DNA of 64,000 nucleotides from Eubacteriaceae bacterium (lineage in GTDB: Bacteria; Bacillota; Clostridia; Lachnospirales; Lachnospiraceae). Positions 44,421-52,046 of the stretch are shown here, piece after piece. The stretch is taken from the NCBI GenBank assembly GCA_902363805.1, contig CABJBF010000001.1, positions 372,001 to 436,000 on the forward strand. Direction: 5' to 3'. The translations under genes were made by a program, and so were the position numbers. Below the pieces are notes generated by a model. The model had not been told where the DNA came from, searched no databases, and saw nothing but the letters and a program-made list of their open reading frames with translations. How positions within the stretch are numbered: the stretch's first letter is position 1; every line of letters begins with the position of its first letter.

Positions 44421-44591
44421 ATGAAGAAGTTTAACTTTTCTACAGCATTTTTTATGTTTACCATCATATTAGCTTTAGCAACGGAATGGTCTATAGTAGG
44501 ATGCGTATTTGTAATATGTGCATCGTTATATATGCTAATTGAGACGATACCGCAATTATGGAGGATTATAAATGGACGAAAAGAAGATTAG
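44421..44591 (+). CDS. Small membrane protein, 56 aa
   Basis: Two hydrophobic segments (FFMFTIILALATEW and GCVFVICASLYMLI) around a short turn, with a basic end NGRKED. It overlaps the next gene by 20 bp. Not recognised. Confidence 0.5.
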   Translation: MKKFNFSTAFFMFTIILALATEWSIVGCVFVICASLYMLIETIPQLWRIINGRKED

Positions 44592-44754
44592 AGCACAGGA
44601 CAAATGGGATATGAAAGCAGGAGTGTCAGCAAAGACATACAAAGTCAATACAGCTGTTGCAGAAGAATTTAAAAAGGTATGCAAAGAACTGCATTTGTCT
44701 CAGGGTCCTGAATTGACAAAGTTAATGCAACAATTCATTGAAGAAAATAGGTAA
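44572..44754 (+). CDS. RHH-like small protein, first of a tandem pair
   Basis: 60 residues. QDKWDMKAGVSAKTYKVNTAVAEEFKKVCKEL and LTKLMQQFIEEN match the next gene along the whole length. A beta strand followed by two helices suggests a ribbon-helix-helix fold and DNA binding. It overlaps the preceding gene. Confidence 0.6.
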   Translation: MDEKKIRAQDKWDMKAGVSAKTYKVNTAVAEEFKKVCKELHLSQGPELTKLMQQFIEENR

Positions 44755-44768
44755 AGGAGAACAATAAG

Positions 44769-44963
44769 ATGCCGAAGGGAGAACCGAACAGTCAGACAAT
44801 CGCATCACAGAAATGGAATGCGAAAGCAGGGTACGTTGCTAAGACGTACAAATTAAAGAAAGACGTTGCAGATGCATTTGCAGAAACATGTGACAGGCTG
44901 GGAGTGAGTAAAGCGAGCCAGCTGACAAAGATGATGACGGAATTTATTGAACAGAATAAGTAA
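44769..44963 (+). CDS. RHH-like small protein, second of a tandem pair
   Basis: 64 residues; SQKWNAKAGYVAKTYKLKKDVADAFAETC and LTKMMTEFIEQN are paralogous to the gene just upstream, a recent tandem duplication by sequence. AAAGGAG precedes the ATG. The unit's terminator follows the stop. Confidence 0.6.
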   Translation: MPKGEPNSQTIASQKWNAKAGYVAKTYKLKKDVADAFAETCDRLGVSKASQLTKMMTEFIEQNK

Positions 44964-44969
44964 TTGAGA

Positions 44970-45005
44970 AAACTATCAGCCAGTATTTGGTTGGTAGTTT
45001 TTTTA
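44970..45005 (+). terminator. Terminator of unit 1, carrying its right inverted repeat
   Basis: ACTATCA and TGGTAGT form the stem, followed by a run of T. The loop side holds ATCAGCCAGTATTT, the complement of the left repeat at 44133. Confidence 0.7.
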
Positions 45006-45033
45006 TGCAAAATTAGCAGAAAGAGAGGGATAA

Positions 45034-45159
45034 ATGATTAAGATATTAATTATAGTAATAGTAATCATAGTGATAGCAGCAGTATATTCACTATGTATTA
45101 TGAGCTCAAAAGACGACAGGAGAAGGGAAAGAGACGCAAGAAGCTGGGACGAGGATTAA
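45034..45159 (+). CDS. Single-pass membrane micropeptide, 41 aa
   Basis: AGAGAGGG precedes the ATG. One helix (MIKILIIVIVIIVIAAVYSL) then a charged tail KDDRRRERDARSWDED. Not recognised; sits between units 1 and 2. Confidence 0.55.
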   Translation: MIKILIIVIVIIVIAAVYSLCIMSSKDDRRRERDARSWDED

Positions 45160-45194
45160 GTACATACGATTAATGGTGACTTGGACATTGACAA

Positions 45195-45223
45195 TTGAAT
45201 ATTGGTAGTTGGAATGATATAAT
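45195..45223 (+). promoter_or_regulatory. Promoter of unit 2
   Basis: TTGAAT followed after 17 bp by a perfect TATAAT; the gene starts 36 bp downstream with GGATAGGAGG as ribosome site. Confidence 0.65.
45197..45212 (+). repeat. Left inverted repeat of gene unit 2
   Basis: GAATATTGGTAGTTGG is the exact reverse complement of CCAACTACCAATATTC at 45666-45681. It overlaps the -35 and spacer of the unit 2 promoter. Confidence 0.65.
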
Positions 45224-45258
45224 TATGTTAATAAATATTCGGGATAGGAGGATAAGAT

Positions 45259-45639
45259 ATGAATATTGAAGAATTATCCAAAAGAGTAGATCAACTGGAA
45301 TTTAGGGAAGGATTAATACTAAAAAATTCTGAAGTTAGTAGAATTCTTTTGGAATACAATATAACTAGAGATGAATATGTGCAAATTCAAGATGTGATGG
45401 AAGATATGCGTAATAAAATTGAAAATGGTATACCTGTTTCAAGTGCAGAATACGAGACATCAATTCAAAATATATTTGGGGGATTTATAGCGGCTGGCCG
45501 TAGAACTCCTGCTATTGAATATCATTTTTGCGAATTTATAGCAAAGGCATTTTGGGAAGAAGGAAGCTGGGAGGAAGTTTTTCCAGCATTATATGGTGAT
45601 AATATCAAATATAAACATCTCTTTGAGAATGAAGATTAA
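45259..45639 (+). CDS. DUF1878-like protein in a self-contained unit (moron candidate)
   Basis: 126 residues. SKRVDQLEFREGLIL at the N-terminus and GDNIKYKHLFEN near the end; the layout (short coiled coil, EYNITRDEYVQIQDVMEDM, then helices) suggests DUF1878 (YhaI-type). The gene has its own promoter and terminator and is bounded by 16-bp inverted repeats, so it is an independently transcribed cargo gene. An effect on the lysogen is inferred; function unknown. Confidence 0.6.
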   Translation: MNIEELSKRVDQLEFREGLILKNSEVSRILLEYNITRDEYVQIQDVMEDMRNKIENGIPVSSAEYETSIQNIFGGFIAAGRRTPAIEYHFCEFIAKAFWEEGSWEEVFPALYGDNIKYKHLFENED

Positions 45640-45664
45640 TAAATAGTTCTAAAGCTAATAACAG

Positions 45665-45699
45665 ACCAACTACCAATATTCGGTGGTTGGTTTTTTATT
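45665..45699 (+). terminator. Terminator of unit 2, carrying its right inverted repeat
   Basis: ACCAACTACC and GGTGGTTGGT form the stem, followed by TTTTTT. The left arm and loop together contain the exact complement of 45197-45212. Confidence 0.85.
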
Positions 45700-45726
45700 T
45701 TGCATAAAACAGAAAGGATGGATAAC

Positions 45727-46155
45727 GTGGCAGAAACAAACAAAGCTAAAGAGTATTTGCTCCAGGTAAGCAGAGCAGAACATAGAATAAAGAGACTTCA
45801 AGAAGAAATACAGACATTGCAGGAACTGGTAACAAGTACAAGCGCAATAAGTCAGGGCGAAAGAGTTATATCTTCTACATCGCAGGACAAGATGGCAGAT
45901 ACAATTTGCACTATTGAGGAGAAAATAGAAGAATGGAACATAGAGGTTCGTAAATTAGTTGAGATTAGAGCAGAGATTATGACAACAATTTCAAAGTTAA
46001 GTAACGAAGAATACAGAGGAATTTTATATAAGAGATACTGTCAATCAAAAAAATGGGAAGAGATAGCACTTGAAATGGGAATCTCATACAGACATACAAC
46101 CAGGTTACATGGACTGGGACTACAAGAAATAGAAAAAATAATAATATGTCCTTGA
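45727..46155 (+). CDS. ArpU/DUF1492-like late transcription regulator
   Basis: 142 residues from GTG 45727, about 10 nt after AAAGG; ATG 45718 is too close to it. A coiled-coil N-terminus (VSRAEHRIKRLQEEIQTL) and a sigma-70 region 4-like C-terminal helix-turn-helix: ILYKRYCQSKKWEEIALEMGISYRHTTRLH. Such proteins turn on late genes in Firmicute phages. It lies exactly at the boundary to the late region. Confidence 0.82.
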   Translation: MAETNKAKEYLLQVSRAEHRIKRLQEEIQTLQELVTSTSAISQGERVISSTSQDKMADTICTIEEKIEEWNIEVRKLVEIRAEIMTTISKLSNEEYRGILYKRYCQSKKWEEIALEMGISYRHTTRLHGLGLQEIEKIIICP

Positions 46156-46176
46156 ATGTCCCTATGAACATAGATT

Positions 46177-46242
46177 ATCATTATAATATGATAAATACCT
46201 AAAGGGAACTAAAGTTCCTCCTCCGAAATTAAGTATTTATAG
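46177..46242 (+). promoter_or_regulatory. Late-region control segment with nested hairpins
   Basis: TTATCAT/ATGATAA form an inverted repeat, and TAAATAC/GTATTTA enclose a GGAAC-TAAA-GTTCC hairpin. The segment lies right after the late-regulator gene and contains TATAAT. It may hold the late promoter; this is inference. Confidence 0.4.
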
Positions 46243-46261
46243 AGTCATCGAAGAATGAAAG

Positions 46262-46286
46262 AGCATCCTTATTAGGGTGCTTTTTC
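46262..46286 (+). terminator. Terminator before the ParB-DUF4417 gene
   Basis: AGCATCC and GGGTGCT form the stem, with TTTTT after it. Confidence 0.7.
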
Positions 46287-46327
46287 AAATTGAAAAGAGA
46301 AACAAAAAATAAAAGGTATAAAGCTAT

Positions 46328-47374
46328 ATGAAAGCTAATGAAAAAATGGATATAATAAACAAAAAAATAAACGATATAAAACCATATAAGAACAATGCAA
46401 AAAAGCATCCAAAGGAACAAATAGAACAGATAAAACAAAGTATTGAAAAGTTTGGATTTAATGACCCTATAGCAATAGATGAAAATAATATGGTAATTGA
46501 AGGTCATGGCAGATTAATGGCAGCTAAAGAATTAGAAATGACAGAATTACCATGTATTATATTAACCAACCTTACAGAGCAGCAGAAAAAAGCATACATA
46601 TTAGCTCATAATAAATTGACTATGAATAGTGATTTTGATTTTGAAATATTAGATCAGGAGTTGAAAGATATATTTGAATTTGATATGGGGGATTTTGGAT
46701 TTGATATTCCGGATATGGAAGAATTAGACGATATTGCCGACGGTTATTATGGCGATGAGCGAGAACGTACATATAATGCATATAATTTGGATGAATATGA
46801 TGAATTAAGGAGTTCGGGGTTTTATCAAATGCCAATCATCAAGGCACAAAATGCAGAACCAGAAATAATAATTCCATTTAATTATGTTTTGAGTACTAAG
46901 AAAACAAAATGCGGAGTACATTTTTATATTGATGATTATCAGTTTGAAAGAATTTGGAACAGTCCACAGGAATACATTGAAAAATTAAGAAACTTTGAAT
47001 GTGTATTTACTCCAGATTTTAGTCTGTACCTTGATATGCCTATGGCGATGAAGATATGGAATGTTTACAGGTCTAAGTTAATAGGTCAGATGATGCAGGA
47101 CGTAGGAATCACGGTAATACCAACGTTACAATGGGCAGAGAAAGAAACATTTGCCTTTTGCTTTGATGGAATAGAGCAGGGTGGAACTGTTTCGGTGTCA
47201 ACCATAGGAGTTAAAAAAGACAAAGAAGCAAAGCAGATATGGTATGATGGAATGGATGAAGCAATAAAGAGAATAAAGCCTAGTAAGATACTTGTATATG
47301 GAGGAGATATAGGCTATAATTTCCCTAAGGACATAAAAATTAAGTATTATGATAATAATGCGTTTAAGAGATAG
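46328..47374 (+). CDS. ParB-like nuclease domain fused to DUF4417
   Basis: 348 residues. Residues 10-120 form a ParB/Srx domain: DIKPYKNNAKKHPKEQIEQI, FGFNDPIAIDENNMVIEGHGR and AAKEL. From about 150 to the end is DUF4417: IPFNYVLSTKKTKCGVHFY, VFTPDFSLYLDMP, YRSKLIGQMMQDVG. Phage ParB proteins are CTP-dependent or nuclease-like and often lie near methyltransferases and terminases. The role of DUF4417 is unknown. Confidence 0.8.
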   Translation: MKANEKMDIINKKINDIKPYKNNAKKHPKEQIEQIKQSIEKFGFNDPIAIDENNMVIEGHGRLMAAKELEMTELPCIILTNLTEQQKKAYILAHNKLTMNSDFDFEILDQELKDIFEFDMGDFGFDIPDMEELDDIADGYYGDERERTYNAYNLDEYDELRSSGFYQMPIIKAQNAEPEIIIPFNYVLSTKKTKCGVHFYIDDYQFERIWNSPQEYIEKLRNFECVFTPDFSLYLDMPMAMKIWNVYRSKLIGQMMQDVGITVIPTLQWAEKETFAFCFDGIEQGGTVSVSTIGVKKDKEAKQIWYDGMDEAIKRIKPSKILVYGGDIGYNFPKDIKIKYYDNNAFKR

Positions 47375-47386
47375 AAGGTGAAATAA

Positions 47387-47641
47387 ATGTTAAAGGACAC
47401 ATTTTTGCATAGAATGAAAGGAATATCAATAGATATTGGAGATTATACATTATATTCTAAACCCTGTAGAATTGTTAATATAGACACAAACGATGAAGTT
47501 AAATTTAAAGATATGGAAGATGCATATGAACATGGAATGATAGGTAGTGTATCACTAAAAGAATTTGTTGAAAAAGCAGATGATTCCATCTTCGTAGTTA
47601 CAAATGATGATTCGGGAATAAGATTTGAAAATATGCACTAA
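47387..47641 (+). CDS. Hypothetical phage protein, 84 aa
   Basis: GAAGGTG precedes the ATG. Contains GDYTLYSKPCRIVNIDTND and HGMIGSVSLKEFVEKADD. Not recognised. Confidence 0.6.
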   Translation: MLKDTFLHRMKGISIDIGDYTLYSKPCRIVNIDTNDEVKFKDMEDAYEHGMIGSVSLKEFVEKADDSIFVVTNDDSGIRFENMH

Positions 47642-47680
47642 TATTATGAAAATAAGAGATAGAAAGAGAGGACAAAAAAG

Positions 47681-47815
47681 ATGGCAAAAAGTAAAGTATA
47701 CGTAGAACCAGAGGAATATTTTCCAAAGGCTATAAGAAAAGAATTTGGATTAGGTGAATATGCAAAACCTAAGCCAAAAGAAGCGGGGGCAAAGAAGAAA
47801 AAGAAAACAAAATAA
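47681..47815 (+). CDS. Small basic phage protein, 44 aa
   Basis: ATG at 47681 after GAGAGGAC. Begins MAKSKVYVEPEEYFPKAI, ends in a lysine tail. Could bind nucleic acid; not recognised. Followed by a terminator. Confidence 0.55.
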   Translation: MAKSKVYVEPEEYFPKAIRKEFGLGEYAKPKPKEAGAKKKKKTK

Positions 47816-47822
47816 AAGATAA

Positions 47823-47855
47823 AAGCAAGGTGTAAAAAACATCTTGCTTTTTTTA
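47823..47855 (+). terminator. Terminator after the small basic protein gene
   Basis: AAGCAAG and CTTGCTT with an inner TGT/ACA pairing, then seven T. Confidence 0.8.
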
Positions 47856-47882
47856 TGCGTAAATTAGAAAGGAAATAAAGCA

Positions 47883-48548
47883 GTGGGTGGACGTGGAGCA
47901 AGTAGCGGAGATTTAAATGATGGTATTGGAAGAGAAATAGTTTCGACAAAGGATAAAGACATCTGGAGTTATCGTCACAATCCAAACAATGAACAGTTTG
48001 TTGATAACATTAATACAACAATAAAAGAAATGCAAGAAAACTATAATGGATTAATGAGCGTAATTAATGATATATATATGGCTAACATTAAAAATGGTGA
48101 TACAGTTATAGCATTTTGGGATTCAGGAAAAGGCGAATTAGGAATAAATACAAGATATGGAGATATAAAAAAGATGGCTGCATCATATGATAAATGTGTA
48201 AAAAAAGGTTATCATCCCGGCAGAGGTAATAAGACAGCTGAACAAGCGGTAGTAGCGCATGAATTAGGACATTCGTTGACTAGTGTTGTACAACAAAAGT
48301 TGGGAAGTAAAGATTTTGACGATGTATCGAAGAAAATAGTTAAGGAAGCACAGAATATTCTTAACAAAGGATTAAAAAGAAAGAAATATCCCGGCACGAT
48401 GAAGATAGCAAAGAATATATCTGGATATGCCACTAGTAGTAATGCTGAATGTATAGCTGAAGCAACAGCAGATGTATATTGCAATGGCTCGAAGGCAAAA
48501 ACAGAAAGCAAAGCAGTAGTACAGGCATTACATAACTTTTGTAAGTAG
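47883..48548 (+). CDS. GGRGASSG-leader protein with HELGH zinc-metalloprotease motif
   Basis: 221 residues from GTG (AAGGAAATAAAGCA upstream). It begins with GGRGASSGD, then an uncharacterised domain and a zincin active site VVAHELGHSL (H126, E127, H130), followed by AECIAEATADVYC, a plausible third-ligand region. The layout suggests a secreted or structure-associated protease, possibly an effector carried by the phage head region. The same N-terminal leader reappears at 48567. Confidence 0.65.
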   Translation: MGGRGASSGDLNDGIGREIVSTKDKDIWSYRHNPNNEQFVDNINTTIKEMQENYNGLMSVINDIYMANIKNGDTVIAFWDSGKGELGINTRYGDIKKMAASYDKCVKKGYHPGRGNKTAEQAVVAHELGHSLTSVVQQKLGSKDFDDVSKKIVKEAQNILNKGLKRKKYPGTMKIAKNISGYATSSNAECIAEATADVYCNGSKAKTESKAVVQALHNFCK

Positions 48549-48566
48549 AAAGAGGGTAGATGGATA

Positions 48567-48626
48567 ATGGGCGGACGTGGAGCAAGTAGCGGAATAAGTG
48601 TTAGCGGAAGAAAAAAGAATGATTGA
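48567..48626 (+). CDS. Remnant or alternative start: second GGRGASSG leader, 19 aa
   Basis: The DNA ATGGGCGGACGTGGAGCAAG repeats the start of the preceding gene, and the peptide reads MGGRGASSGISVSGRKKND before a stop. It looks like the 5' remnant of a second gene sharing the leader, lost by deletion or exchange. AGAGGGTAGATGG lies before it. Confidence 0.5.
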   Translation: MGGRGASSGISVSGRKKND

Positions 48627-48750
48627 ACGTGTTAAATCTATATGGTACAATTATGTAAATAATAAATAATAGCTCAAAAGAGAGCAACGTTTAATCAGCG
48701 TATGGATTTCCTTAAATGGAATTATTTATTATCAGCAGATTATAACTCAG

Positions 48751-48843
48751 GAGGAGAGTCCCTTAATTGAGGGAGACCCCGTGTGCAAATCCGGGTGTCT
48801 GCGCATATGATAGAGCTTTGTATATTGCAAGGCTCTATTTTTG
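48751..48843 (+). ncRNA. Structured leader and terminator before the terminase genes
   Basis: GTCCCT-TAATTG-AGGG..GAC, then a CCCG/CGGG hairpin with loop TGTGCAAATC, and finally a terminator TAGAGC/GCTCTA with T run (48811-48842). No ORF is present from 48627 to 48877. It may be a packaging-start element, an attenuator or a phage RNA; it is not assigned to a class I can name. Confidence 0.5.
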
Positions 48844-48877
48844 TACCTAAAATTAAAGTAAAGGCAGGTGTGAGTAA

Positions 48878-49273
48878 ATGGGAAAAAGTTTCAAGGATAT
48901 GACAACAAAAGAATTGCAGGAAGCCGGAAGAAAAGGTGGAATAAAATCCGGTGAAACAAAGAGAAATAAAAAAGCAATGAAAGAAACGCTAGAACTACTT
49001 CTCAGTATGCCACTTAAAAATAAAAAAATAGTTGAGCCTGAACAAATAAAAAGTTTTGCAGATTTAAACGGCAAGAATATAGATATTCAAACAGCTATAT
49101 TAATAGCACAGATACAAAAAGCGCTTAAGGGCTCAGTCGCGAGTGCAGAGTTTTTAAGAGATACAGCAGGTCAAAGACCGGAGGATATAATTAACTTAAA
49201 TACAGACGCAGAAGACATGAATTTAAATATAAATATAAGTTATGGTGATGAAGTGAATGAACATAAAGGTTGA
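48878..49273 (+). CDS. Terminase small subunit (probable)
   Basis: 131 residues: TTKELQEAGRKGGIKSGE and TRNKKAMKETLELLL-like KAMKETLELLLSMP, then LKGSVASAEFLRDTAGQRPED. The position just before terL, with 17 bp overlap, and the size are those of terminase small subunits, which recognise the packaging site. GGCAGGTGTGAGTAA before the ATG. Confidence 0.75.
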   Translation: MGKSFKDMTTKELQEAGRKGGIKSGETKRNKKAMKETLELLLSMPLKNKKIVEPEQIKSFADLNGKNIDIQTAILIAQIQKALKGSVASAEFLRDTAGQRPEDIINLNTDAEDMNLNINISYGDEVNEHKG

Positions 49274-50510
49274 ATTAAATCCGGCTTTTAAAAAAGTAAA
49301 TGAAAGTACCAAAAGATATATAATTATGAAAGGCTCAGCCGGTTCAGGTAAGAGTGTAGACACAGCTACAAATTATATACTTAGATTAATGAAAGATGCA
49401 GGCCGTAATTTATTATGTGTTAGAAAATCAGATATAACTAATAGAGATAGCACCTTTGCTGAATTGCAAGGCGCTATTTTTCGTATGTTTGGTGAAAATT
49501 GGGAAAAGTATTGGAGCATAAAGCAAAATCCGTTGATGCTGGAATGCAAACATAACGGAAACCAAATAATATTTAGAGGTGTTAACGATGACAAACAACG
49601 TGAAAAATTAAAATCAATTACATTTAAAAGGGGAAAACTTACAGATGTATGGATAGAAGAAGCGACAGAAATAACACAGAATGATTTTGAAATAATAGAT
49701 GATAGATTAAGAGGTGAATTACCACCGGGACAGTTTTATCAAATCAAAGCAACATTTAATCCGGTAAGTGCAACGCATTGGATAAAGCGTGTATTTTTTG
49801 ATTTGCCGGATAAAAATACATTGACACATTCGAGCAATTATTTGAATAACAGATTTATAGATGAAGCTTATAAAGCACGAATGGAAAGAAGAAAATTAGT
49901 AGATCCTGAAGGATATCGTGTATATGGATTAGGAGAATGGGGAGAAGTAGGAGGATTAATTCTTAGTAATTATATAGTTGAAGACTTTGATATAACACCC
50001 AGCAGATTTGATTACATGGTTAATGCACAGGATTTTGGATTTAATCATGCAAACGCTTTGCTAAATGTTGGGTTTAAAGATGGTGAACTGTATGTGTGTA
50101 AAGAACTGTATGTTTACGAAAAAGATACAAGTGAAATCATACAAATGGCAGATGCATTGAAATTTGATAAAAGATTAATGATGTATTGTGATAGTGCAGA
50201 GCCGGATAGAATAAAAATGTGGCAGAAAGCAGGATATAAAAGAGCCAGAGGTGTTATAAAAGGTCCCGGAAGTGTCAAAGCACAAATAGACTACTTAAAA
50301 CAAATACCAAAAATACATATACATCATAGCTGCACAAACACTTATAAAGAAATTAGTCAATGGAAATGGCAGATAGACCAGAAGACAGGGTTATATTTGG
50401 ATGAACCTGTTAATTTCTTTGATGATGCAATGGCAGCTTTAAGATATTCAGTTGAAGAAATTAGAAGAAACAGCCACTTGAAAGCAAAAAAGCGACCAAG
50501 AGGCTTTTAA
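49257..50510 (+). CDS. terL: Terminase large subunit (PBSX type)
   Basis: 417 residues. ATPase half: Walker A GSAGSGKS (about residues 26-33), Walker B-like DVWIEEATE, coupling motif ATFNPVS. Nuclease half: AQDFGFNHANALL and YCDSAEPDRI, with acidic residues of the RNase H-like fold, and FFDDAMAALRYSVEE near the end. It cuts and pumps DNA into proheads. Starts inside the small subunit gene. Confidence 0.93.
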   Translation: MNIKVELNPAFKKVNESTKRYIIMKGSAGSGKSVDTATNYILRLMKDAGRNLLCVRKSDITNRDSTFAELQGAIFRMFGENWEKYWSIKQNPLMLECKHNGNQIIFRGVNDDKQREKLKSITFKRGKLTDVWIEEATEITQNDFEIIDDRLRGELPPGQFYQIKATFNPVSATHWIKRVFFDLPDKNTLTHSSNYLNNRFIDEAYKARMERRKLVDPEGYRVYGLGEWGEVGGLILSNYIVEDFDITPSRFDYMVNAQDFGFNHANALLNVGFKDGELYVCKELYVYEKDTSEIIQMADALKFDKRLMMYCDSAEPDRIKMWQKAGYKRARGVIKGPGSVKAQIDYLKQIPKIHIHHSCTNTYKEISQWKWQIDQKTGLYLDEPVNFFDDAMAALRYSVEEIRRNSHLKAKKRPRGF

Positions 50511-50535
50511 TTTATAGTAGAAAAGAGGTTAAGGA

Positions 50536-52038
50536 ATGGCTATATATATTGACCCAGATGTGGTACAGGATATTGATAATATAAATTCAAGTGTATTTCG
50601 TTATTTAATTAAAAAGCATAAAGAATACTGTCGTAAATTACAGAAAAATTATGATTACTATTTGGGAAAACATAAGATATTATCTTCGGACATGGAAGAT
50701 ACAGAAAAGGTAAGAGTGTTTTCTAATTATGCAAAGTATGTTGTTGATATTTCAACAGGTTATTATCTGGGCGAACCGGTTAAATATAATAGTGATAAAG
50801 CGAATAAAAATAAACAGAAAAAAGAGATTCTAAATGCAGGCATACAGGCGAGTATACAGAATGGAGCTGTAAGACAGTACGACTGGGAAGAATCGAAACA
50901 AATTGACATATCAAGGGCAATAGATGTTTATGATAATCAGACTATCTCAGAATGTGATGCAAAAATAGCAAAGCACATAGGAATATTTGGTGAAGCATAT
51001 GAATTGGAATATGCTAATAACAAGGAAAACCCTGAACCAAGAACAACAGTAGTTGACCCTAGAAATTGTATTATGGTTAGAGATAATACAGTAGAACATA
51101 ATAAATTATTTGCTATCGTATATCAGGAACAGGAAGATTTAGGAGAAGTTAAATATTATGATGTTACTGTATATACGGATCATAATATGAAAAAATATCG
51201 TTCAACTAATTTAGAAGATTTTGAATTTAAGCCGATAGTGGGAAGTGAAGCAGAACATTATTTTGGTGAAGTGCCAATTGTTGAATATCAAAATAATGAT
51301 GAAAGACAAGGAGATTTTGAACAATGTATTCCTCTTATTGATGGACTAAATGAATTGTTAAGTGACCGTATTACAGATAAAAAGAAATTTGTAAACAGCC
51401 TTTTGGCAATGTTTGGTATTACATTAGATGATGATGATATAAAAATACTGAATAAAGAAAGATTCCTTGACGGCATACCATTGGATGCACGAATTGAATA
51501 CATTCAGAAAGTATTTGATGAATCAAGCATGAATGTTTTATGTAATGACATCATAAGAGAAATACATAAAATGACATTGACAGTTGATATGACTGATAAC
51601 AATTTTGCCGGAAATAGCTCAGGACAGGCTTTAATGTTAAAGCTAATGACTATGAACATATTAGTCAAGTCAAAAATGAGAAGCTTTGAAAAAGGATTGA
51701 AGAAACGTTTTGAAATGTATAATCATTGGCTGACAATTAAAGGGGAAATGGTTCTAATAGATAAAAAGGAGTTGGATATAATTTTCACTATTGCAATGCC
51801 AATAGATAAGGCTGAAATTGTAAATATGGTTACCAGCTTACAGGGAATAGTTGATAATAAGACATTGATTAGTCAGTTATGGTTTGTTAAAGATGTTGAT
51901 GAAGTGTTAGAAAACTTAAAAATACAGAAAAAAGAGGCGCAACAGGAATATTTGGATAGTTTTGGATTAACTAAATCAACAGAGCAATATGGAGAAGAAA
52001 GCAATAATAAAAGTCAAGAGGAAAAAGCAGACGAGTAG
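50536..52038 (+). CDS. Portal protein (SPP1 gp6-like)
   Basis: 500 residues with ISTGYYLGEPVKY, FGEAYELEY, VVDPRNCIMV, VPIVEYQNNDERQGDFEQ and a crown/stem region SSGQALMLKLMTMNILVK. It forms the dodecameric gate at the capsid vertex. AGAGGTTAAGGA precedes the ATG. Confidence 0.92.
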   Translation: MAIYIDPDVVQDIDNINSSVFRYLIKKHKEYCRKLQKNYDYYLGKHKILSSDMEDTEKVRVFSNYAKYVVDISTGYYLGEPVKYNSDKANKNKQKKEILNAGIQASIQNGAVRQYDWEESKQIDISRAIDVYDNQTISECDAKIAKHIGIFGEAYELEYANNKENPEPRTTVVDPRNCIMVRDNTVEHNKLFAIVYQEQEDLGEVKYYDVTVYTDHNMKKYRSTNLEDFEFKPIVGSEAEHYFGEVPIVEYQNNDERQGDFEQCIPLIDGLNELLSDRITDKKKFVNSLLAMFGITLDDDDIKILNKERFLDGIPLDARIEYIQKVFDESSMNVLCNDIIREIHKMTLTVDMTDNNFAGNSSGQALMLKLMTMNILVKSKMRSFEKGLKKRFEMYNHWLTIKGEMVLIDKKELDIIFTIAMPIDKAEIVNMVTSLQGIVDNKTLISQLWFVKDVDEVLENLKIQKKEAQQEYLDSFGLTKSTEQYGEESNNKSQEEKADE

Positions 52039-52046
52039 GTGAATAA

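Noticed and set aside
48770..48805. tRNA-like gene before the terminase
   Set aside because: Only a T-arm-like hairpin is present; acceptor, D and anticodon arms are missing.
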